From Gemmatimonadota bacterium (GTDB lineage Bacteria > Gemmatimonadota > Gemmatimonadetes > Longimicrobiales > Gaopeijiaceae), in contig JAUXEE010000120.1 of the NCBI GenBank assembly GCA_030618065.1, positions 1 to 6,578 on the forward strand: DNA of 6,578 nt, written 5' to 3'. Under the pieces are notes generated by a model, which was not told the origin of the DNA, searched no databases, and saw only the letters and a program-made list of their open reading frames with translations. Both the position numbers and the translations under genes were made by a program. Shown here in pieces: positions 1 through 6,578 of this stretch (position 1 is its first letter; each line of letters begins with the position of its first letter).

Positions 1-763
1 AGGCCATTTCCACGGGGCCATTCACCTGAGACTTCCACTCCTCGTCGGCGCTGGTGAAGGATGCCCGGTCGGCGGGGGTCAGCATCCCGGCCTCGAAGGC
101 GAGACCGACGATGCCACAGAGAGTCCGTAGCGTCGGCTCCACGGCAGCAACAAGACTCTCGTAGAACACCACGGCATGTCCCGGCCCCTTCATGGCCGCC
201 TCTGTGGCACGCATGGATTGGTTCCACTGACGGATTCCGTAGGAGGGATCGGACTGGCGGGGAAAGCGCTCGGGGAACCTCTTCCCACGATCCACAATGG
301 ATGCCACTACGTCCTCACCCTTCCGAACCATGTGAATGCAAAGAGCCCCTGGAACGGCTCGCTGAATCCTCCTGGCATGGAAGACGTGCCGGGGGGTCTT
401 TTCCACCCAGACGTCCTTTCCGTAGGCTTCGGCCAAGGCGTCCAGGAAGGCCGTAACGTCTGCCAGGGAACGGGAAAGGGAGTATCGGCGGGGGGGAAGC
501 TGCGGAAGTTCGCCCGATGCACCTGACTGGGAGGCTGATTGGGAATCCAGGAGCCTCGCCAGGGCTTTCCTCTCCTTCCCGAGGGTCAGGCCAAGTGGGA
601 CCCAGGGGAGAACCGTACCCCGCATGCCAAAGGCCTTGAGAAAGACCCCGGTTTCGGGAAAAGTGTGGACCCGGGAGTGGCTGGCCAGCAAACTCTGAAG
701 GAGAGTCGTCCCGGAACGGGAGCACCCCATGACCAGAATCCGTCGGACGTGTCGCTCATTCAT
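1..763 (-). CDS. Sulfotransferase family protein (partial, C-terminus beyond window)
   Basis: Reading the minus strand from the ATG at 763 gives 254 uninterrupted residues that run off the left edge. The protein has the layout of a PAPS-dependent sulfotransferase, which moves sulfate from PAPS to a hydroxyl or amine. The 5'-phosphosulfate loop is GCSRSGTTLL (residues 13-22). A WVEKTPRH segment (119-126) follows, matching the family's conserved K-x-P-x-H region. The 3'-phosphate site is HMVRKGEDVVAS (144-155), with R147 and S155 as the expected contacts. The segment FYESLVAAVEPTLRTLC (200-216) matches the late 'YEdL...L..lc' region of bacterial members. There is no signal peptide, so it is probably cytoplasmic. 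Families of this kind are usually about 280-330 residues, so some tens of residues are missing. No clear Shine-Dalgarno precedes the start; it was chosen because the nucleotide loop begins about 12 residues in, as usual. The acceptor is unknown. The gene is divergent from a surface-glycan glycosyltransferase, so a glycan or lipid acceptor is possible but inferred. Confidence 0.88.
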   Translation of the reverse strand, partial: MNERHVRRILVMGCSRSGTTLLQSLLASHSRVHTFPETGVFLKAFGMRGTVLPWVPLGLTLGKERKALARLLDSQSASQSGASGELPQLPPRRYSLSRSLADVTAFLDALAEAYGKDVWVEKTPRHVFHARRIQRAVPGALCIHMVRKGEDVVASIVDRGKRFPERFPRQSDPSYGIRQWNQSMRATEAAMKGPGHAVVFYESLVAAVEPTLRTLCGIVGLAFEAGMLTPADRASFTSADEEWKSQVNGPVEMA

Positions 764-853
764 AACCCGAAACTTCGCTTTTGGGGCCCGGCCGCAAGTG
801 GGGAGCCCGGAATCCCGATCCTTGAACGGTACGAAAGCGCTAGATTGGTCCCG
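764..853. promoter_or_regulatory. Divergent intergenic region between sulfotransferase and GT9 genes
   Basis: These 90 bases separate two genes read outward in opposite directions, so promoters for both would be expected here; that is inference from layout. By eye there is no convincing -35/-10 pair on either strand: on the plus strand a TTGAAC (822-827) and a TAGATT (841-846) are only 13 bases apart, too close for a standard sigma-70 promoter. Neither flanking start codon has a good Shine-Dalgarno. GCCCGG occurs twice (about 786-791 and 805-810) but forms no clear operator. Confidence 0.3.
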
Positions 854-1918
854 ATGAAGCGAACCCTGATCCCCGAGCCTCCTCGATCCGTTCTCCTGGT
901 GCGCCTCACCGCCCGGGGGGACGTGGTCTTCTCCTCCCCCATGGTCAAGGCTCTCCGCCGAAGCTACCCGGAAGCCCGCATAAGCTGGCTGGGGGAAGCC
1001 CATACGATAGGCCTCATCGAACACCACCCGGAGCTGTACCGAGTCTTCTCATGGGATCGTGAGCGGTGGAAGGCCCTCCTGGCGAAGTGGAAGTTCCTGA
1101 CGCTGGGCCGAGAAGCTCTGGATTTGGTGCGAGCCCTCAGAAGCCAGAGGTTCGATCTGGCCATCGACCTGCAGGGGCTTCTCCGGAGCGGGCTCATGGC
1201 CTTCCTGTCGGGAGCGCGGACCCGCATCGTCCTAAGGCCGAAGGAGGGGAGCCACCTCTTCGCCGACCATGTGATCGACCGGAATCGAGATCAGGGAAAT
1301 CGGTGGGAGATCTCCTCCGAGTATCGGTTCTTGGCCGAGGAGCTGGGCCTGTCCACGGAGGACTTCCGAATGGAGGTCCCCCTGGCCCCGGAGGACCGGG
1401 ACTACGCGGAGCGAATCATCGAGGATCACGGCCTGGGTGAAGGATATGCCCTGGCCATCCCCTATACCACCCGGCCCCAGAAACATTGGTTCGAGGACCG
1501 CTGGGCCGTCCTCATGGATAGAATTCGGGAAGAGTACGGCTTCCCGACGGTAATCCTGGGCGGGTCCATGGACGAAGAAGCCGATCTCCGGATCCGAGGG
1601 CAAACGTCGGCGGACCCGGTGAGCCTGGTCGGGCAGACGACCCTCCGACAGGCCGCCGCCATGATCGAAAGAGCTAGCCTTGTGATCGGGGTGGATACCG
1701 GCCTCACCCACATCGGGATCGCTTTCGATCGGCCCACCATCGGGATCTATGGGTCCAACGTCCCCTACACCGAGACCTTCACCGACCGGGCCCGGATCCT
1801 GATCCACTGGCTCGACTGCGTCCCATGCAAAGGGAACCCGACCTGCGATGGGGACTTCACCTGTCTCCGGCTCATCACGGTGGACGAGGTCCTGGACGCG
1901 GCTCGGGAGATTCTGTAA
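854..1918 (+). CDS. GT9-family glycosyltransferase, ADP-heptose:LPS heptosyltransferase type
   Basis: This 354-residue protein belongs to glycosyltransferase family 9 (RfaF/WaaF/WaaC type). These enzymes transfer heptose from ADP-heptose onto the lipopolysaccharide inner core at the cytoplasmic face of the inner membrane. The N-terminal Rossmann domain starts with VLLVRLTARGDVVFSSP (13-29), the family's acceptor-side 'R...lGDvv...P' signature. It continues to DLAIDLQGLLRSGLMA (101-116). The nucleotide-sugar-binding half contains TTRPQKHW (205-212), a VILGG strand (233-237) and the hallmark GVDTGLTHIGIAFDRPT (279-295). Four cysteines near the end (322, 325, 331, 337; C-x2-C-x5-C-x5-C) resemble a segment found in some family members. 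The open frame extends upstream to 539, but that part overlaps the opposite sulfotransferase gene and looks unlike the family. The ATG at 854 puts the first strand where GT9 proteins have it. No good Shine-Dalgarno is visible. Which heptose position is modified, or whether another sugar is used, cannot be told. Confidence 0.9.
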   Translation: MKRTLIPEPPRSVLLVRLTARGDVVFSSPMVKALRRSYPEARISWLGEAHTIGLIEHHPELYRVFSWDRERWKALLAKWKFLTLGREALDLVRALRSQRFDLAIDLQGLLRSGLMAFLSGARTRIVLRPKEGSHLFADHVIDRNRDQGNRWEISSEYRFLAEELGLSTEDFRMEVPLAPEDRDYAERIIEDHGLGEGYALAIPYTTRPQKHWFEDRWAVLMDRIREEYGFPTVILGGSMDEEADLRIRGQTSADPVSLVGQTTLRQAAAMIERASLVIGVDTGLTHIGIAFDRPTIGIYGSNVPYTETFTDRARILIHWLDCVPCKGNPTCDGDFTCLRLITVDEVLDAAREIL

Positions 1919-1978
1919 TGGGGCGGCTTTGGCCCGAACGGGCGACCCTGTCCTGATGCGGCTCGGGGAATCTTGTGA
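1895..1978 (+). repeat. In-frame duplicate of the GT9 gene's 3' end, 60-base offset
   Basis: The last codons of the GT9 gene (1895-1918) read D-A-A-R-E-I-L-stop (TAA). Exactly 60 bases later, 1955-1978 in the same frame reads D-A-A-R-G-I-L-stop (TGA). The core gcggctcggg is identical at 1898-1907 and 1958-1967, and the flanks match partly. The 36 bases between the copies do not visibly resemble the matching part of the gene. It may be a decayed local duplication or the last remnant of a lost second GT9 gene. Chance is not excluded, because the identical core is only 10 bases long. Confidence 0.45.
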
Positions 1979-1989
1979 GGGGAGCTGCC

Positions 1990-2850
1990 CTACTCCAGCA
2001 GCTCACCCAGCTCCCGGTCCTTTTCGGCCCACAACTCCTTCTGCCAGGTGGTGAATCGGCGCCGAAACGCCTTGTCCTTCCAGTAGTCCCCTACCTGCTC
2101 CTCGCCCACGGGGATCGTCTTCACCCGTACCCGGATTTCCTCGGCTCGGCCGCAAAGAAAACCCCAGAGCGTCGGGACCCCCTGGGGATAGGCGATGGTC
2201 ACGTCCAGAACCGAGTGGATCTCCTCACTCATGCTAGAGATAAGGAAGGTCATCCCGCCGGTTTTCGGCTTAAGGAGGTTCGTGTAGGGAGAGCGTTGTT
2301 TCTCGTGCTTCTCGGGGGTGAACCGGGTGCCTTCCACGAAGTTCATGACCGACACGGGGACGATTTTGAATTTCTCCGCGACCTTCTGGATGGCTTCCAG
2401 ATCCTTGCTGGCCGTGGCGGATCGGGCCAGGAAGGGATAGTCCAGAGCCCACCAGGCCAGCCCCAGGAAGGGCACCCAGAAAAGCTCCTTTTTCAGGAAG
2501 AACTTCAGAAAGGGGATCTTCCCGTTGAAGACCCTCTGCAACACCAGGATATCCACCCAGGACCGGTGGTTGGCGATCACCAGATACCATTGATCCCGGG
2601 CGAGCCCCTCGACCCCCTGGATATCCCACCGGACCGGATTCGTGAGGCTGAGGGTCCCGTTGTTGAAGGAGATCCAGGCCCATCCGATCCCGTTCTGAAA
2701 GCTGCTCCAGAACCTCCGCCAGCCATCCACCGGAAGCGCCAGCTTCAGGAAGTGGCACAAGAGCAGGGGAAAGATCCAGAAGATGGTGTTGACGGTGAAG
2801 AGGAAGAGGGAAAGGGCCCCGCGAACGGGGCCCGGCAGGAAAGTCAGCAT
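1990..2850 (-). CDS. PlsC-type acyltransferase, YihG/LCLAT1-like branch
   Basis: This 286-residue membrane protein is of the glycerolipid acyltransferase (LPLAT/PlsC) fold, which esterifies a lysophospholipid or similar acceptor using acyl-ACP or acyl-CoA. A long hydrophobic stretch at residues 10-37 should anchor it in the inner membrane. Motif I is NHRSWVD (94-100), giving the H-x4-D catalytic pair H95 and D100. Motif II lies around KFFLKKELFWVPFLG (116-130). Motif III, FVEGTRFTPEK (171-181), binds the acceptor phosphate. Motif IV is near VLDVTIAYPQG (214-224). The NHRSWVDILVLQ and FVEGTRFT spellings and the length of about 290 favour the YihG/LCLAT1-like group over housekeeping PlsC. The frame is open further upstream, but that part overlaps the permease gene and does not look like protein. 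ATG 2850 is the first plausible start. The only purine-rich tract (2875-2884) is 24 bases away, so translation may be coupled to the upstream permease, which ends 44 bases before. Acyl and acceptor specificity are unknown. Confidence 0.88.
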   Translation of the reverse strand: MLTFLPGPVRGALSLFLFTVNTIFWIFPLLLCHFLKLALPVDGWRRFWSSFQNGIGWAWISFNNGTLSLTNPVRWDIQGVEGLARDQWYLVIANHRSWVDILVLQRVFNGKIPFLKFFLKKELFWVPFLGLAWWALDYPFLARSATASKDLEAIQKVAEKFKIVPVSVMNFVEGTRFTPEKHEKQRSPYTNLLKPKTGGMTFLISSMSEEIHSVLDVTIAYPQGVPTLWGFLCGRAEEIRVRVKTIPVGEEQVGDYWKDKAFRRRFTTWQKELWAEKDRELGELLE

Positions 2851-2894
2851 GGTGTAACGCTCATTTCGGACTTTCCCCTCCCCCTTCCGGAGCT

Positions 2895-5800
2895 TCAGGC
2901 CTTGGCAGCCCCCCTTGCTCCGGTGGCGGCTTCGAACAACACGGGCATGGCGACCATACGAATCACGATGGCGCCGATGAAGCCTCCGATATACACCATG
3001 GCCAGGGGCCGGTGCAACTCCGACCCCGTACTCACGTGGAAAGCCAGTGGGATGGACCCCACGATCATAACCATGTTGGTCATGAAAATGGCCCGGAATT
3101 TCTTCATGGATCCCGCCATGACGGCATCCCTCAAAGCCATTCCCTCCTTGAGATAGTCGTTGATCTTCGCAATGAGAATGACGTCGTTCTGGACGCACAC
3201 CCCCATGAGGGCGATCAGCCCGATCATGGAAGAGACATTAATCGTCTGCCCGGCGATGAGCAGGCCGACAATAGCTCCGAACAGGGATAGGGGAATGGCG
3301 AGGATGATGAGGGAAGCCTGCAACAAGGAACCGAAAGAGGAGAAGAGGACCACGAAGATGAGCAAGAGCACAATCACCATGAGAACAGAAAGGTCCCTCA
3401 TAGCTCTCTGCTGGTTTTCATAGGATCCCCCAAACTCGATGAAGTAACCCAGGGGGAGGTCTACATTGGCTTCAATCTCCCGTTGCACTTCCTCTACCAG
3501 ACCTACCACATCCCGGCCCACCACGTTGCAGAGGATGAGCTTTCGGCGCATCATGTTCTCCCTCAGGATCTCCTGAGGCCCCTGCCCGTGCCGGATGTCG
3601 GCCAGTTGGGACAGGGGAATCCACTCTCCATTGGGGGCATCCACGAGCAAGTTTCTCACCCTCTCTTCGTCGTGTCGGTATTCCTCGCTGAGCCGGAGCA
3701 GTATGGAGGTGATCCGGTCCGCCTCGTAGACGTCGGTGACCTCGATGCCGTTGAGGGCGGTCTCCACCAGGTCCGCCACATCGCCAACCGGGATTCCGTA
3801 TCGAGCCAGCGCACTTCGGTTGAGATCTACGACCAGCTGAGGGATACCCGCAGTCTGTTCCACCTGGAGATCGGCTACCCCCTCCACATCCTCCATGATG
3901 TATCGGATCTCTTCGATGGCCCCGTTGAGGATGTCCCAATCGTTGCCGAAGACCTTTACCGACAGCTCACCCCCCGTACCCGTGAGCATCTCCGCCAACT
4001 TGTTCCCGATGGGTTGCTCGAAGAGGTATGCGACTCCTGGAATCCTATCCAGCTCCTCGCGCATGGCTTCCGTCAGCTCCTCGAAATCCCTTTCTCTCTC
4101 CTCCTTCGGGACCAGGAGAAGGTTGTAGTGACTGTGATTCACCGGATGAACGTGCTCACTTCCCTCTGCGGAACCAGTGGTTCGGGTCACCGAAACCACT
4201 TCCGGGAAGGACATGAAGATCTCCTCGACTTGTCCGCCGACACGGGCCGCCTCCTCCAGAGACGTTTCAGGCAACGTCACCGTGGATGCCATGATGGAGC
4301 CTTCATCCAGGGGTGGGACGAACTCCTTGCCGAGGAGTTGATAGATTCCCGCAGCGCTGACAGAAAGAATCACACAGGAGATTACGATGGTCCTCCTCCG
4401 CTCCAGGGCGTACCTGAGGGCGGTCTCGTATTTCTCGGAAAGGAACTCCACGATGGGATTCCTGTGCTTTTTCAGGTACTCTGGGGTGAGGAACACGGAG
4501 CAGAGCACCGGTTTTAACGTCAGGTTGAGGATGAGCGATCCAAAGAGTGCGGCGGCCACGGCGATGGCCGTGGGCTTGAACATGGCCCCCTCGATTCCAT
4601 GGAGGCTCAGGAGGGGCAGGAATACCAGGATGATGATGAGACACGTCGTAAAGAGGTGGTTTCCCACGTCCTTCGCCGCCTCGTAGGTCAACTCCAGGGT
4701 CGAGGCTTTTCCTTTCCGCTCCCTGAGTACCCGGACGATGTTCTCCACCATGATGATGGTACCGCTCGCTACCTTGCCCACTCCTATGGCAAGCCCTCCC
4801 ATGGACATCACCGTCAACTCTACGCCGAAGAGCGCCAAAATGATCAGGGCAATGAGGATGGAGAGGGGGATGGTGAGCCCGGCGATGAGCGAAGCCCTGA
4901 TGTCCCAGAGGAAGATCACCATGATCAGCAAGATCAGGATGGCTCCCTCAATGATGGACCGATTCACGTGGCTGATGGACTTCGCGATGAGGAGGGATTG
5001 GTCGTAAAACTGCTCGATGCGGACCCCGGCCGGCAGGTCCGACTCGATCTGGTTCAGAGCACCCTTCACCCGCTGGATGGCTGCCAGGGTATTGCCCCCA
5101 TATTGCTTCTGGACGGTGACGGCCACAGCGACCTCACCGTTATGACTGGCGTCATCTCTACGGAATTTCCCTCCCACGCGGACATCAGCCACATCTCCCA
5201 CGTACACAGGGATATTGTCCCGGGAGGTGATGACCGTATTGGCTATGTCCTCGACGCCTCCGATGCGGCCCAGTCCTTTGATGAGCTCCTCTTGGGCGCC
5301 CAGGGACAGGATACCCCCTGAAAAGTTGCGATTACTCTTCTCGATGGCCTCTCTGACATCGTTGATGGTGATGCCGTGATGCTTGAGCATCTCGGGCTTG
5401 AGGAATACCTGAAACTGCTTGACGAAGCCGCCGAAGTTTATGACGAAGGAGATACCGGGGACGCCCTGCAACCGATAGCGAATCGTCCAATCGGCGATGG
5501 ACCTGAGCTCCAGGGGGTCCGCAGTCTCCCCCAGGACAGCGAACTCGAAGACCTCTCCCATCCTCGACGAGACGGGACCCAGATGAGGCCCCTCTGTGCC
5601 ATGGGGCAAACTCCCGGCCACAATGTCCAACTGGGAGGAGACGATCTGCCGGGCCAGATAGATATCTGTTCCCCAGGAGAATTCCACCGTTACCACTGAG
5701 TCCCCGGTCCCGGATTCGGACCGGACCCGGGTTACATGGGGAGCTCCGTTCAGGAGAGCTTCCAGGGGGAATGAGATGAGCCTCTCCACGTCTTCGGCAG

Positions 5801-5969
5801 CCATGCCCTCATTTTCTGTGACGATGGTGACGACAGGGGGGCTGAGGTCCGGATAGATGTCCTTCGGCATTCTGACGGCGGCGAAGATTCCGGCGATGGA
5901 CGCCAGGACGACGAGGAAGACCGTCAACAGCCGATGCTCCAGGGAATACCGGATGATTCTATTGACCAT
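2895..5969 (-). CDS. RND efflux permease, CusA/CzcA (heavy-metal efflux) type, with altered proton-relay residues
   Basis: This 1024-residue protein is the inner-membrane pump of a tripartite efflux system that exports substrate from periplasm or cytoplasm using proton flow. The full RND layout is visible. Helix 1 is about residues 14-32, followed by a first porter domain (about 33-338) with the DIYPDLSPP and ISFPLE signatures. Helices 2-7 span about 339-545. A second porter domain follows (about 546-859; KEFVPPLDEGSIM at 548-560 and PIGNKLAEMLTG at 653-664). Helices 8-12 span about 860-1012. These signatures and the length match CusA/CzcA. M661 lies where CusA has its metal-binding methionine M623. 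A histidine cluster (H606, H608, H612, H614) lies in the second porter domain. Helix 4 reads GGLAIGVGKVASGTIIMVEN (391-410): the relay aspartate of relatives is S402, with E409 kept and K399 added. Helix 10 reads GVCVQNDVILIAK (923-935). The substrate is uncertain: metal is favoured by family, but an organic or lipid substrate is possible. Confidence 0.93.
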   Translation of the reverse strand: MVNRIIRYSLEHRLLTVFLVVLASIAGIFAAVRMPKDIYPDLSPPVVTIVTENEGMAAEDVERLISFPLEALLNGAPHVTRVRSESGTGDSVVTVEFSWGTDIYLARQIVSSQLDIVAGSLPHGTEGPHLGPVSSRMGEVFEFAVLGETADPLELRSIADWTIRYRLQGVPGISFVINFGGFVKQFQVFLKPEMLKHHGITINDVREAIEKSNRNFSGGILSLGAQEELIKGLGRIGGVEDIANTVITSRDNIPVYVGDVADVRVGGKFRRDDASHNGEVAVAVTVQKQYGGNTLAAIQRVKGALNQIESDLPAGVRIEQFYDQSLLIAKSISHVNRSIIEGAILILLIMVIFLWDIRASLIAGLTIPLSILIALIILALFGVELTVMSMGGLAIGVGKVASGTIIMVENIVRVLRERKGKASTLELTYEAAKDVGNHLFTTCLIIILVFLPLLSLHGIEGAMFKPTAIAVAAALFGSLILNLTLKPVLCSVFLTPEYLKKHRNPIVEFLSEKYETALRYALERRRTIVISCVILSVSAAGIYQLLGKEFVPPLDEGSIMASTVTLPETSLEEAARVGGQVEEIFMSFPEVVSVTRTTGSAEGSEHVHPVNHSHYNLLLVPKEERERDFEELTEAMREELDRIPGVAYLFEQPIGNKLAEMLTGTGGELSVKVFGNDWDILNGAIEEIRYIMEDVEGVADLQVEQTAGIPQLVVDLNRSALARYGIPVGDVADLVETALNGIEVTDVYEADRITSILLRLSEEYRHDEERVRNLLVDAPNGEWIPLSQLADIRHGQGPQEILRENMMRRKLILCNVVGRDVVGLVEEVQREIEANVDLPLGYFIEFGGSYENQQRAMRDLSVLMVIVLLLIFVVLFSSFGSLLQASLIILAIPLSLFGAIVGLLIAGQTINVSSMIGLIALMGVCVQNDVILIAKINDYLKEGMALRDAVMAGSMKKFRAIFMTNMVMIVGSIPLAFHVSTGSELHRPLAMVYIGGFIGAIVIRMVAMPVLFEAATGARGAAKA

Positions 5970-5977
5970 GTGGGTGT

Positions 5978-5981
5978 CTCC
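5978..5981 (-). promoter_or_regulatory. Ribosome binding site of the RND permease gene
   Basis: On the minus strand a GGAG sits 8 bases before the ATG at 5969, inside the 20-base gap after the adaptor's stop codon. This spacing supports the chosen start and independent ribosome loading within the operon. Confidence 0.65.
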
Positions 5982-5989
5982 GGCAACGA

Positions 5990-6578
5990 TTAGTGGACGT
6001 GGCCTGCCTCGAGGATAGCCTCATATAGCTTTGATTTGAGCTGGAAGTTGCCATTCGTGACCACTTCCTCGCCCGCGTCCACCCCACTGGCAATCTCAAC
6101 GAAGCCCCCTTCCCGTGTGCCGACGGTCACATGCCGCGGTTCGAAGAGGCGGTCATCGATCCGGATGAAGACGAGGTGCTCCCCCCCGTCATCCAGAACG
6201 GCCTCGGCGGGCACCACCACGACCATCCCGTTTTGGCTGAGCTCGATGGTCAGGTCGGCGAACATCCCGGGCTTGAGCTTGGATTCGGGGTTGTTCACCC
6301 CGGTTCGGACGGTGATGGTCCGGGTAGTGGGGTCCAGAACGTCGGCGACATACGTGATGACCCCCAGGAAGGAGTCCCCGGGGTACGCCGGGACCACGAT
6401 CACTACATTCTGCCCATTTCGAACACGAGCGATGTCCTTCTCGTAGATCTCGGCCTCCACCCAGACTCGGGACAGGTCCATGATGGTCAAGATCTCCGTG
6501 GCCTCATCCACCATTCCCCCCAGGATCATGTCATTCTTGATGACCTTTCCCGCGATGGGGGCGAACAGGGTGATGATG
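5990..6578 (-). CDS. Periplasmic adaptor (membrane-fusion protein) of RND pump, CusB/CzcB-type (partial, N-terminus beyond window)
   Basis: The last 195 or so residues of an HlyD-family adaptor are visible; the frame stays open through base 6577, so the gene continues past the right edge. In this family the adaptor bridges the inner-membrane pump and the outer-membrane channel. The visible part opens with the second half of the lipoyl/barrel-sandwich domain (FAPIAGKVIKND, just before an internal Met at 6529). The beta-barrel follows, with DLSRVWVEAEIYEKD, then AYPG, and LDPTTRTITVR leading to LKPGMFADL, all standard for CusB/CzcB. The membrane-proximal domain follows (VVVPAEAVLDDGGEHLVFI, then EEVVTNGNFQLKSKL). 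The protein ends in GHVH, a short histidine-bearing tail. The missing N-terminal part should hold a signal peptide or lipid anchor, the first half of the lipoyl domain and the alpha-helical hairpin. The permease starts 20 bases after this stop codon, so the two are almost certainly cotranscribed. The true start is not in the window. Confidence 0.92.
   Translation of the reverse strand, partial: IITLFAPIAGKVIKNDMILGGMVDEATEILTIMDLSRVWVEAEIYEKDIARVRNGQNVVIVVPAYPGDSFLGVITYVADVLDPTTRTITVRTGVNNPESKLKPGMFADLTIELSQNGMVVVVPAEAVLDDGGEHLVFIRIDDRLFEPRHVTVGTREGGFVEIASGVDAGEEVVTNGNFQLKSKLYEAILEAGHVH

Noticed and set aside
315..725. A 136-codon minus-strand frame overlapping the sulfotransferase
   Set aside because: It is in a different frame from the sulfotransferase motifs and its composition (Pro, Gly, Arg, Ser) is that of an out-of-frame reading.
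539..853. A longer GT9 protein starting at 539
   Set aside because: The extra 105 residues overlap the opposite-strand sulfotransferase, which has clear motifs there, and they look unlike any GT9 N-terminus.
1932..1943. GCCC-GAAC-GGGC as a terminator hairpin between the convergent genes
   Set aside because: The stem is only four base pairs and no T-run follows on either strand, so it does not support an intrinsic terminator.
2875..2884. Purine-rich tract as the acyltransferase's Shine-Dalgarno
   Set aside because: It is 24 bases from the ATG, too far for normal ribosome positioning, and no in-frame start codon lies closer to it.
1975..3156. A 393-codon open frame on the plus strand, antisense to the acyltransferase and the end of the permease
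   Set aside because: The translation is low-complexity, rich in Pro, Gly, Glu and Asp, with no recognisable domain. It mirrors two well-supported genes on the other strand and is a typical product of high-GC codon use.
3483..4517. A 344-codon open frame on the plus strand, antisense to the permease
   Set aside because: It lies wholly inside the RND gene, shows no family motifs and has the His/Leu/Gln-rich composition expected from reading that gene backwards.

Overview
The window is high-GC, densely coding DNA from a Gram-negative (diderm) bacterium. The envelope gene set points that way: a lipopolysaccharide-type heptosyltransferase, an RND efflux permease with its periplasmic adaptor, and an inner-membrane acyltransferase. 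The phylum cannot be fixed from sequence reading alone. An uncultured delta-proteobacterium-like, Nitrospirota-like or Acidobacteriota-like source would all fit. I see no RNA gene, insertion sequence or CRISPR array.

Layout. At the left edge, bases 1-763 on the minus strand carry a sulfotransferase-family gene that runs off the window, so its C-terminus is missing. It is divergent, across about 90 bases, from a plus-strand GT9 glycosyltransferase (854-1918, ADP-heptose:LPS heptosyltransferase type). After a 71-base convergent gap, the rest is one minus-strand gene cluster. Read in transcription order it is: a CusB/CzcB-type membrane-fusion adaptor (N-terminus beyond the right edge, ends at 5990), a 1024-residue RND permease of the CusA/CzcA type (5969-2895), and a 286-residue PlsC-family acyltransferase of the YihG/LCLAT1-like branch (2850-1990).

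How the genes may work together. Adaptor and permease are the inner-membrane and periplasmic parts of a tripartite pump; the outer-membrane channel would lie to the right of the window if it is in the same operon. The acyltransferase follows closely on the same strand and is probably cotranscribed, which may tie the pump to membrane-lipid composition. The heptosyltransferase and the sulfotransferase suggest synthesis or decoration of surface glycans or lipids, although no substrate can be read from the sequence.

The most unusual observation is in the permease. The transmembrane-helix-4 aspartate used for proton relay in CusA, CzcA and AcrB is a serine (S402). A lysine (K399) sits one helical turn away, and helix 10 carries an aspartate (D929) near the position where AcrB has its relay lysine. 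This looks like a rewired, possibly charge-swapped, relay. A second small oddity is an in-frame duplicate of the last codons of the GT9 gene, exactly 60 bases downstream of the original.
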